From Irpex lacteus (Eukaryota > Basidiomycota > Agaricomycetes > Polyporales > Irpicaceae): 29,617 bases of DNA. The notes below the pieces were generated by a model that saw nothing but the letters and a program-made list of their open reading frames with translations, had not been told where the DNA came from and did no database searches. Below are positions 21,601 through 29,617 of the stretch, piece after piece. A program made the position numbers and the translations under genes. Where the stretch lies: contig MQVO02000111.1 of the NCBI GenBank assembly GCA_001986395.2, forward strand, positions 1-29,617, in the 5' to 3' direction. The first letter of the stretch is position 1, and every line of letters starts with the position of its first letter.

Positions 21601-22817
21601 CTGTGGTAAGTGGTTTGCATGGTGAGCCATCCAGATGAAGAGTGTTGGTCGTCGACGTAGAGTATACAAGTGGACGGGCAAGCCATCACAACGAAGGTCC
21701 AGTGAATACGCAGAGGCGCGTTCATCTAACGCCACCCAATCCAGAGAGGTTCATGTCCGCTTACGTCGGAAATGAGCGTGGAGATAATCAGAATCCTCAT
21801 TCAGATGCTAGACGTATCGTATTCCAGGTACACGATGCGGAAGGCTGTGATGATCCAACGCAGAACTCGAGGACGATGAGTGACGGCGGCGCCGCACAAA
21901 GGGACGACGTTTTGTTCGAGGGACGTGAAGATGATCGATTTCCGTATTCCGCTAAGCTATACAGCGCAGACGTTCAATCGTCATTTAGCCTACGAGAGTT
22001 AATTAGCCAGTTACTTGAGGCGCGAATCAGTGTCATTGCGCGTTCGATCACGCGAGTCTTGTGAGATGATGAAGTGGCGACGCTATGATGACGGACAGCT
22101 GATCAGCGTGTAGGCGTGAGTCGCCGAAGCTGGACGTATGCGGTAGACCAGGCCAGACTGTCGTACAGAGAGCTGCTGGGGGATGACAATATTCAGCGCT
22201 GCTCGTAAGCGGTGAACAATACGTCTTACGTGTAGGCTCCCTTCAGTCAAACGATCCGCTTCCATGGCATGTGCGTAATACTTGGGAATGTATTGTGCAA
22301 TGAGAATGGTAGCGTTGTTAGGCGTGTGAGAAAACAATGCGCAGGAAAAGAGATACGTCGGCGAAAGGTAGCGGTGGCGATTCCCACGAGCAGAGGCAGT
22401 GAGATGGTAGGGGACGACGCGAAAACGGCAGATTGCACTACCGACCGGTACATACAGGCGAACACGAACACTCTTCTCAAATCTGAAGACACTAATGCAA
22501 ATGTGCTGGAACGAAGAAGTGCGCGTTATCAGTGCGAAAGAATATTGACCAACTTGAACGCGACGTACCTCTATCTTCCTGTCTCAACCTGACCCGTACC
22601 CTCGACCCGTATTATGGATATTGACGATGCATTCAAGTCCTAGATCATCGAACAAACTCACCACCAGAAGAGCTGCGACGACCAGCGGTGGTGCAGCTAC
22701 GAAACTCCTGGCCAACTAACGGTCGTGGAAACAAAAGGAAGAAGTAGAAAGTCGAAGTCGTCGGTGGCAGGAGACTGTACCATAAGAACCCAGCGCCACA
22801 AAGCTGATGATGTCCAA
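18652..22817. other. 4.2-kb region between the paralogues, no firmly supported gene
   Basis: No known protein family is recognised. Plus-strand intron-like segments occur at 19071-19144, 19522-19582, 19792-19879, 19931-19990 and 20037-20111. A tentative plus-strand model starting at ATG 19696 stays open through exons 19696-19791, 19880-19930, 19991-20036 and 20112-20171 (about 84 codons, opening MATVTIPEEDLEGIGIQYSG), but nothing identifies it. Open frames at 20838-21257 and 21642-22064 are about 140 codons each, start at non-ATG codons and look like chance. The TAAGGTGAG at 19518-19526 resembles the stop-plus-donor arrangement of the two small paralogues. Confidence 0.4.
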
Positions 22818-23358
22818 ATGCAGAGCACAGGCGCTTCAGTCACGTCTCCACGTGTCACCCGTGTCACTCACAACCGTGACATCGATGCCACTACACCAGG
22901 GTCTTCCGCTGGCTCCTCGGTCGGCCAGAAGGTCAAGTGAGTCTCTCCTTTGCTCTTCTCTCCATTATCGTCTCACGTACTCACCCACTCTATCACACGT
23001 AGGGGGGCATTCCAAACCGCTCACGGCATCGGCGAGTCCCTCCGCGGAAACGCGATGGACTTCGTAGACTCAGCCACCGGCACTGAGAACCGTGGCCACG
23101 GTGCCGCTGTTCGTGGACAACAGGAGACGGCGGCGGGGGTGAATAAAATGGAGCGCAGCCGGCACATGGGTACTGCCGGAGTCGATACTACGGGTACTAC
23201 GGGGTATGGCAGCAGTGGAGTTTGTTGGGACGACGGCAACGACGACGTCGACGGCGCCGACGGCTGAGCCTGCTCGGAACGTCAATGCCGTTGGTACGAC
23301 TACCGGAGGTTTAGGAGGCGGCGTGGGAACAGGTACGGGACTGGCTGGTGTTATCTAA
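22818..23358 (+). pseudogene. second copy of the small Gly/Thr-rich protein gene, frameshifted near the 3' end
   Basis: Exon 1 (22818-22936) and exon 2 (from 23003) flank a 66-bp intron at the same place and phase as in the 18189 copy. The block from TTPGSSAGSSVGQKVK through GIGESLRGNAMDF and TENRGHGAAVRGQQET is nearly identical. The N-terminus is longer and unrelated (ATG 22818 is the best start). One extra T in the TTT at 23221-23223 shifts the frame, replacing the Gly/Thr tail with an acidic end and a TGA at 23265-23267. The original frame is still readable after that point to the TAA at 23356-23358, with the same AEPA and NVNAVGTTTGG segments, so the frameshift is recent. No TATA box like that of the first copy is seen. 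If expressed, the conserved core would still be made. Confidence 0.75.
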
Positions 23359-24100
23359 GGTGCGTGCTCGGTTTCATTCGTACGTGCGCTGTCTGACTAA
23401 CTACCCCTCTCGTAGTGTCCGCTTCTAATTACAAGGAACAACCATGTACTACCAACCTGACTGTATTCTATTTACTATCTACGAATCCCCATCAGTTTGT
23501 GTCATCCAGAACATCGCTTGTATGGTACAAGGACACGCATGCAGTCTTCACGCTTCTAGAGATGCTACATATCACACTCCGGCTCGTGCAATGCAAGTAA
23601 GACAACGTACCCATACGCACTAACTGGCCTGTACGGCCCTAGCACCAAACGTCAATGCTATGGCTGCCAACATTGGTAACGAGTAAGCACGGTGGACGAG
23701 TAAGAGATGGTTATGGTTATGGGACCGGGACCGGGACTGGAACGTGAGGCGAGCACTCATTTTGACGTATACATACACTATTAAACTGACGACACCTCTC
23801 GTACAGCTCTACTCTGACCTGAACCGATGCATCTGCATTCCCTGACGGCTGTATCTTAGGACTTGTGAACTGTGTGCTCAATACGACTCGAAAGCATCGT
23901 ATCCCTCAAGCACACACACGCATATAATCTTCAAGAGATAGCGTATAGGACGTCCGGTACTCATACAAATGTAAGTCATCATATGTAATCGTGCTACTTA
24001 GCCAATGCTGTCGTCTGATGGGCCACTCCTGTGAGGGACTCACTTCGAATGCGCAAGCATTCTAATCTTATCTTATCTCACGCGCGCTCACGCGCGCCAG
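23359..24100. other. noncoding stretch between the paralogue and the retrotransposon
   Basis: The stop at 23356-23358 is followed by a GTGCGT donor and a likely acceptor at CTCGTAG (about 23415), suggesting a 3' UTR intron. Near 23650, AAACGTCAATGC repeats a short piece found in the tails of both small paralogues, followed by GGTTAT and GGGACC repeats; this may be a decayed tail fragment. Nothing else is recognised. Confidence 0.4.
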
Positions 24101-24270
24101 TGATGGGAAACCATCTGCCCGATTTAGTATATACTGTATAGTTATTGATCGGATACATGTACGCCAGATCTCCTATGAGATCTGGCATCTATCTCTTTTG
24201 TACTACGCGTAGGTTCCGAATAAAGCTCGGTCAAACTTACCTTGTACGAGAGGGATAGCAATCCCTTACA
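24101..24270 (+). repeat. probable 5' LTR (boundaries tentative)
   Basis: The segment starts TGATGGG and ends CTTACA, giving TG...CA ends. It contains a TATA-like TATATA at 24128-24133, a perfect hairpin at 24163-24186 and a poly(A) signal AATAAA at 24219-24224, an order that suits U3-R-U5. No primer-binding site complementary to a tRNA I know is obvious after 24270; self-priming or an unusual primer is possible. Confidence 0.4.
24163..24186. other. perfect 10-bp hairpin in the probable LTR
   Basis: GCCAGATCTC and GAGATCTGGC are exact reverse complements around a CTAT loop. It lies between the TATA-like motif and AATAAA, so it would probably fall in the transcript near its start or its poly(A) site. 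Confidence 0.7.
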
Positions 24271-24405
24271 CTTTTTTAAGTTCGAGAAACTGAACCTACC
24301 ACGCGTACAACGCGACAAAAAGAAGTATCCAAAAACTTCACACGAACTCGACACACACAAACAAAGCGACAACAACTGCTCAGAAGACAAGAAGAAGGCG
24401 GGACA

Positions 24406-27096
24406 ATGCCGAACTTGCCCCGCCCACATTCGAGGGACTCGCACTCACGTGCGTCATCACGCCAGGAGCCTCGGACAACGAGGACCCAGTCCTCCGAGCT
24501 CAGGGAAAGCGACAATCCCGGAGAGGATGACCCTGACAAGACGCAGAAGGGACGGGAATCCCAATACAGTGGTAACGCTGTGGGAAGCGCGCAAGCGCAA
24601 AATGGACAAAGGAAGACTTCCTCGTCAACACCTATGGTCGACCTCTGACACATCTTCAACAACGTCGACCCAACGACCACGGACAAGCGCGAGGGGAAGT
24701 CGGCGCAAGTGACAGGTGTCCTCACGGACGCCATCGGGAAGGCGCGGGAGAGACGCGAAGCAGGTCGTCGATCAGCAGAGAACGCAGCTGCGGGAAGCAG
24801 CGATAGAGTAGAAGTAGGAAAGGGGGAAAACCCCGATGTACTCAACGTTAAGTCGAATAACGTAGCTGCAGCCCCCACTGTGAACGCCCCTGATTCGAGT
24901 GACACGGTCGCGAAAGCAGACCAGACCGAGAAGGTCGTGAGGCGAAAGCCAACACGAGAAAAGCTTCAGGAAGTCCAAGAGATCGTGCAAGAGGCGATCA
25001 AATTCCTTGACGGAATGAGGTCTGAGTGCGACCGCATGAGGGAGCGACAGATCGAGGATGTAAAGAAGCGTGAGCAGATGGAGGAGCAAACCAACGGGAT
25101 AAGGGCCGACCTGCAGATGCTGGCACGGACCTTCCACCTCGACGGAGGACTGCCCCCGGAAGAGGCGAAGCCCGCGGAAAGCACTCCTGAAGTCGCGGTT
25201 GCGCAAGCAACCATAACGGTCGAAGAACCGGTCAAAGCTGTGAAGGTAGCCCCGGAAACTGTCAAGAAGACGCAGGGACCGGATGAGAGCACACGGCTAG
25301 AGAGAGCAGGATTGACGTCGGGAGGAAGAGTGGTGGACACCAGGTACGTGGACGAGTCTGGCTATGGACATGGCCCACTCGAATACAACACCCCCCATCC
25401 ACCACACCGACAAGGCCAGAACCGGCAACGGTTCGAAGAGCGAGTGCGCACCAGGCCAGGACAACCCGACGATGGGGACGACTCGTCATCGGACGACGAC
25501 CAACGAGGTCCTCACAGGGGACCATCCCCTGATCCTTACACGGCCAGACGGAGGAACCGTCGGTACAGAGACTCTGACGACGAAGACGAACATCAACGAA
25601 CTGGATTGAACCCCAGGTTCTTTGTAGCCTCCGCAGCCGGGCCAAGATATGCTGGGAATACCAGCTCAGCCTCAGTAATGAGGCACGCTGCGCCAGCAGC
25701 GACGTTAGCAGACAACTCGGAGCGCTATATATATCAGCTGTTCCGAGAGGTACTGCACGGGCGGCCGGACGCGTTTCCTCATATGAGCAAACAGTTTAAG
25801 GCCTCGCCACCGCGAGCGTATAATGGCACGGATAACGTGGACGTGTTCGACGAGTGGCTGAAAGGTACCGCAAGGTACTTCTGGTTGATCAGGTTCGTGG
25901 GTCGTGAAAACGACACTATCAGAGTGTTCGCCATAGGTGAACTACTGAGCGGGCCTGCCCTTGAATGGTACAACGCGGAGGTACATGACCCTCTCGGGAA
26001 TGTCAAAGAATGGACGTTCCTGGAGGTCATATATGAACTGCGCAAGCAGTTCGTCCACGAAGCCACTATTCAGCTGGCAACGTACCAATTCGAGGAGGTA
26101 TACTACAAGGCCTCTAAAGGGGTCGCAGGGCTGTACGCGGAAATGATAAAGTACGCTCGACAGATGGTCGAGAGACCCAGCGACTACCAGTTCCGACGCA
26201 AGTTCCTTAAGGAACTACCAGAAGAGTTCTCCACAGCAATCATGCGTAACAGCAGGATGACCGCGGAGAACTCGACTATCGACGAACTGTACCAAGAGGC
26301 TCTCATTGTCGAGAACGCGGAGCGGACGGCCAAGATCTTCCAACAACAGAGATCAGACCGCCCTCGACAACGCGATAACCGGAACCTGCCTAAAGGCAGG
26401 AACTCGACGTCATTCGACAAGAGGAACCGGGAATCAGACACTCGCCCAGAGAGGCGAGACAATCGGGATAACCGATTCGGACGCAGCGACGCCCCTAGGT
26501 CGGCACCCGTTAGGAAAACTAACGATAGGCAACGAGGGGGAAGTAAACCTACCTCTCGGCCTGCGTTTGGCCACTCGGTCAGCACACCAGCTCCCAGGGC
26601 TAGGGCAGAAGCCAACCCCAGCTCCCGCGACAAGGGAAAGGGGGTAGATATGACGAAAGTCAAATGCTTCAAGTGTAATCAGATGGGGCACTACGCTAGT
26701 GCCCACGACCAACCGGGGTTCAGAGCGATGAATGAATCCGACCCCGTCGAAAACAATGATGCGGAAGCATCTGGAGTGCACGACCCCGAAGACGGCGTCA
26801 CTGTCGTCGACGATAGGTCAGATGTCGATGAGGTGCCTGACGGCACCCAATACGAATCGGACGAACACAACGTAGTTCAGTACGAGGAGTACGAATTCGA
26901 TAACGAATACTACGACGACAGTAGCTCGGACAACGAGCGATACAACGCAATGAGCACGGATGATATCCGGGCTGGAGGCTCCTCTTCGAGGAGGCAAGAT
27001 GTGACCAGTGACGACGAAAGAGCGCACGCTGCCGCGGAATCCAGCCATAGGATCATGCCGGACACTCCCTCAACGAGGATAACCTCGACGACATGA
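24406..27096 (+). CDS. Ty3/Gypsy gag (capsid/nucleocapsid), one in-frame TGA
   Basis: Gag forms the particle that packages the element RNA. From ATG 24406 to the TGA at 27094-27096 there are 896 codons before the final stop, interrupted only by TGA at 24646-24648 (codon 81); the same frame continues on both sides. Without readthrough, translation would have to begin downstream of this stop. Residues about 184-250 are charged and likely coiled-coil. Residues about 480-645 are the retrotransposon gag domain (FDEWLKGTARYFW, ALEWYN, LYAEMIKYARQM, FLKELPEEF). An Arg/Asn/Asp-rich linker follows. The zinc knuckle at about 754-767 reads CFKCNQMGHYASAH: the fourth ligand, normally Cys, is His. The acidic C-terminus overlaps the next ORF by four bases (ATGA). 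Total length is large for gag, with long disordered ends. Confidence 0.88.
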
Positions 27097-28574
27097 GGCG
27101 CGAGTTGGAATACGATGAATTCGTCGAGGCAACTCGACAAACTATCGAAACGATGCATACGAGTATCCTAGTGGGATACATGAGACATCTACGTATTCGT
27201 CGAGTAATCGACATGTTCATTACGCAAACCGCTATCCTACAGGCCGGAGACTCGTTGGCCAGCAACGAGGATCGTGGACCACTTGAGGGTATCGACGAGT
27301 TCCGCGATGGACTCGAGGAAATCCCCCTGGCTCCCATGGACCGCAGGAGGTTCCAGAGCCTGTGGACCGTAGTCGGAGCGGTGCTGCAGGACGCAGCAGA
27401 TACGCGCACCGACCTCGGGTCACTCTGGATGGAGATTGACGAGTTGGCCACAGAGGACAACCCTATCCTCGAGACCATTGAGGAACAGCGAAGAGAAGAA
27501 CGGCAACGTTCTGACCTCTGGATGGAACGACTGGGCCTACGCCCCGAGGAAGAGGCGGCTGATGAGGTCAGCCCTTGGACAGAACCAAACCCAGACTGGG
27601 AGTATGCAAGGGGCCTAGTTGTCCACCGACAACAGATGTTGGAAAGAGAGCGACTAGAGTCGCTTGAGGAGAGCGCGGAGGATGAGCCCCCCGCGTTGCA
27701 AGACATATCTGATACTGAGGACGATGAGAGCGTGGCTGACGGCCACGAAGAAGCGTCCACCGAGGAAGAGGACTCGCCAGCGGTGGTATGGCTGTATGCT
27801 ACCCCTCCCCAATCACCGGAGGAATCCGAGATTGGATCACCACCATCCTCGGCCTACGGGGATGCTGAAGACGAAGAGGAGGGGGCAACCCCTCATGACG
27901 AGCAACCACCCGCGGAGCTGTATCACTCAAGTGATGAAGAGCTCTATTGGCAGCACGTCGCTGAAGTCGACGGAGTGGAGGTCCCCCATGGGCCCCCCAC
28001 CGAACTCATGGACGGCATGAGGGTGGACGCCGACGCTAACGCATCGCTGAGGAGCATGACAGAGGAGCGAGGACAGCGAGCTGCCATGAGGGTCACGGGA
28101 CAAGCTCGTCCCAGACCCAGCCTACCATCTCGTTGTGTCACGATAAGTGGCAGTATCAACGGTTTGAAAGGGGTGATACTGCTCGACAGCGGATCGAGCA
28201 TTAACGCAATAAGCCCCGCGTTTGCTACTGTGGCAAACATAAGCGGGTTCCCGCTGGAGAAACCGATAGGACTCCAGCTGGGGTGCGTAGGAAGCCGATC
28301 AAAGATCAACTACGGCACCGAGCAATCACTCACCGTAGGGAACTCGAAGTTCCCCGTATACTTCGATGTGGTAAACATCGACCACTACGACATGGTTCTG
28401 GGAATCCCGTTCATGAAAATGAACAAAGTCACAATGGACTTCGAGAAAGGGACCATCCGCTTCGGCACTACCCCAGTACCTTCGCTAGGGGGGGAGGAGG
28501 AGCCAAAGAAGATGACAAGAAGGGGATTGAAGGGCAAACAAAAGGAGACTCGAGCGACAAGTTCGAAGGAATGA
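27093..28574 (+). CDS. retrotransposon ORF2 with aspartic protease domain
   Basis: This 493-codon ORF begins at the ATG of an ATGA overlap with the gag stop, one base back in frame. The first 330 residues are acidic and match no family I recognise. Residues about 335-455 are a retropepsin-like protease: RCVTISGSINGLKGVILLDS leads into DSGSS (catalytic Asp365), and YDMVLGIPFM is the second conserved strand. The protease would cut the gag and pol products inside the particle. The stop TGA (28572-28574) is followed in frame by CTA-G and an open frame of about 60 codons leading into the RT N-terminus, so protease and RT were or are one polyprotein. Expression probably uses termination-reinitiation at ATGA, as no slippery heptamer is visible in the 45-base overlap window. 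Confidence 0.85.
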   Translation: MRRELEYDEFVEATRQTIETMHTSILVGYMRHLRIRRVIDMFITQTAILQAGDSLASNEDRGPLEGIDEFRDGLEEIPLAPMDRRRFQSLWTVVGAVLQDAADTRTDLGSLWMEIDELATEDNPILETIEEQRREERQRSDLWMERLGLRPEEEAADEVSPWTEPNPDWEYARGLVVHRQQMLERERLESLEESAEDEPPALQDISDTEDDESVADGHEEASTEEEDSPAVVWLYATPPQSPEESEIGSPPSSAYGDAEDEEEGATPHDEQPPAELYHSSDEELYWQHVAEVDGVEVPHGPPTELMDGMRVDADANASLRSMTEERGQRAAMRVTGQARPRPSLPSRCVTISGSINGLKGVILLDSGSSINAISPAFATVANISGFPLEKPIGLQLGCVGSRSKINYGTEQSLTVGNSKFPVYFDVVNIDHYDMVLGIPFMKMNKVTMDFEKGTIRFGTTPVPSLGGEEEPKKMTRRGLKGKQKETRATSSKE

Positions 28575-28604
28575 CTAGAGGATCCAGGGGAGAGATCTCC
28601 TGGA
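28572..28604 (+). promoter_or_regulatory. possible stop-codon readthrough signal, TGA-CTA-G plus hairpin
   Basis: The ORF2 stop is TGA followed by CTAG. UGA-CUA is a known leaky-stop context, used in some viruses and in fungal genes that make peroxisomal isoforms. Eight bases after the stop, TCCAGG (28583-28588) can pair with CCTGGA (28599-28604), with two further pairs inside after a bulge. The downstream frame stays open into RT sequence. The arrangement fits programmed readthrough; a chance nonsense mutation (CGA to TGA) is the alternative. Confidence 0.4.
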
Positions 28605-29617
28605 GCCCCCGAATCATCAAACTCCCTACACGTCCATCCCCCATCTCTACAGCTCAATAGCCAATCCACCAAATACAACGCCGAAGACATTCCCACATTG
28701 CGACAGCAATGGCTGAAAGAATACGAAGATATGTTATCGGGGGTGCCCGAAAAACTGCACCGATGAGGGAAATCAACCACACGATACCTATCATCGACGA
28801 GAAACACCAATACCGATACCATACGCCCAGGTGCCCGGACGCACTGAAGCCTAAACTGCTGGAGAAAATCCAGCGATACGTGAGGGCTGGATGGTGGACG
28901 TTCCAGAATGTCCCCCAGGCAGCCCCCATGCTATGCCTGCCCAAAAAGGACGGGTCACTCCGCACCGGTGTTCGATTGCCGGCAAACGGAACGATAACAC
29001 GATTCACGACGTCTCTCCGTTCCCAGACCAGGAACAAATAAGGGTATGGACGTCGCGCGGGGCCAAGTACCGGGTCGAAGATTGACTTGTCTGACGCGTA
29101 CGAACAGGTGCGAATAGTACCTGAAGACGTGTGGAAGACGGCATTCTCGACGGTATATGGGACGATGCTGAGCCAAGTAATGCAACAAGGCGACTGCAAC
29201 GCCCCATCCACCTTCCAACGGTTGATGACACACATCTTCCGCGAGCACATCGGGAAGTTCCTGCACGTGTACCTCGACGACATATTCGTGTTCTCGGACA
29301 CGATAGAGGAACACCAGGAACACCTCAGGGCGGTGTTCGAGTGTCTGCGAAAAGCAGAATTGTACTTGAAGGCGTCGAAATGCGACTTGTACTCGGAAAG
29401 GACCGACTGCCTAGGTCACATTATCGACGAGCAGGGACTGCACGCAAGTGCAGATAAAATGGCCAAGATACCGCGAATGGCGCACGCCAAGGGACTATGG
29501 AGACATCCAACGGTTCCTTGGTCTAGTGCAATACCTCGCGCACTTCATGCCTGATGTGTCGTCCTTCACGGGACCGTTGGCCGAGATATCCAGAAATGGA
29601 CATGCATTCCAGTGGAG
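28575..29617 (+). pseudogene. Ty3/Gypsy reverse transcriptase (pol), multiply frameshifted, runs off the window
   Basis: The domain copies element RNA into DNA. In order: QQWLKEYEDMLSGVPEKL (frame of ORF2), REINHTIPIIDEKHQYRYH, AAPMLCLPKKDGSLRT, NDNTIHDVSPFPDQEQI, DLSDAYEQV with the first catalytic Asp, QQGDCNAPSTFQRLM, VYLDDIFVFSDT with the YLDD pair, LGHIIDEQGL, then GLVQYLAHFMPD. Reading these needs frame changes near 28758, 28970, 28983, 29045, 29060, 29073 and 29470, mostly one base beside short homopolymers. The longest single frame covers only 29087-29554. All core RT motifs can be seen, so the damage is recent or the bases are wrong. RNase H and integrase are expected beyond the right edge. 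Confidence 0.85.

Larger units (their letters stand above)
24101..29617 (+). mobile_element. Ty3/Gypsy LTR retrotransposon, partial at the window end
   Basis: The order is a likely 5' LTR, gag, an aspartic protease ORF and reverse transcriptase, with RNase H, integrase and the 3' LTR expected beyond the window. The RT has the YLDD active site (29270-29281) and the DLSDAYEQV motif of the Ty3/Gypsy group. Gag and protease ORFs are open over about 4.1 kb apart from one TGA in gag, while the RT carries many frame changes. The left boundary rests on a TG...CA pair and promoter/poly(A) signals only, because the second LTR is not available for comparison. Confidence 0.88.

Noticed and set aside
21642..22064. 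140-codon plus-strand open frame
   Set aside because: It starts at TTG, has no family resemblance and no supporting promoter or intron signals.
27051..27096. Programmed -1 frameshift from gag to ORF2
   Set aside because: No X-XXY-YYZ heptamer is present in the short overlap; the ATGA overlap explains expression more simply.
1..29617. CRISPR arrays, rRNA or tRNA genes
   Set aside because: No direct-repeat/spacer pattern or RNA-gene signature was seen; the tandem repeats present have no spacers.

Overview
The window looks like one end of a fungal chromosome, most likely a basidiomycete (Agaricomycete). Introns are about 50-60 bp with GTRNGT donors and CTNAY branch points, there is a mushroom-type tyrosinase, and the mobile elements are Tc1/mariner and Ty3/Gypsy types. 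It opens with 18 exact copies of CCTAA (TTAGG on the other strand), the orientation expected for a left telomere. The repeat is the 5-bp form best known from arthropods, not the TTAGGG usual in fungi.

Layout: (1) 1-90 telomere, directly joined to a 5'-truncated DDE transposase-like gene (to 1344). (2) 2545-6073 tyrosinase with all six copper-binding histidines, broken by frameshifts and a stop. (3) 6820-6939 a 23-bp tandem repeat. (4) 7272-11267 a complete 3,996-bp Tc1/mariner element with TA flanks and 65-bp inverted repeats. It holds a 320-aa transposase whose third catalytic residue is Lys instead of Glu. It also holds a convergent, intact, seven-exon gene (574 aa) of unknown function. (5) 11268-17945 no recognisable protein, but many intron-like signals on the minus strand and short tandem repeats. 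(6) 18189-18651 a small Gly/Thr-rich protein gene with a TATA box, a perfect CRE-type site and an upstream inverted repeat. A frameshifted paralogue lies at 22818-23358. (7) About 24101 to the window end: a Ty3/Gypsy retrotransposon with gag, a protease ORF and a frameshifted reverse transcriptase. It runs off the window.

The genes do not form one pathway; this is accessory subtelomeric DNA shaped by transposons and gene decay. The two items most worth following are the Tc1/mariner element with a preserved second gene, and the retrotransposon's unusual ORF junctions: an ATGA stop/start overlap, then TGA-CTA-G followed 8 nt later by a hairpin, a layout like known stop-readthrough signals.

Frameshifts are unevenly spread. 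The Tc1 genes, gag and protease ORF (about 7 kb of coding) carry no indels, whereas the tyrosinase, the small paralogue and the reverse transcriptase do. This argues against uniform sequencing error, though several indels lie in short homopolymers and should be checked against reads.
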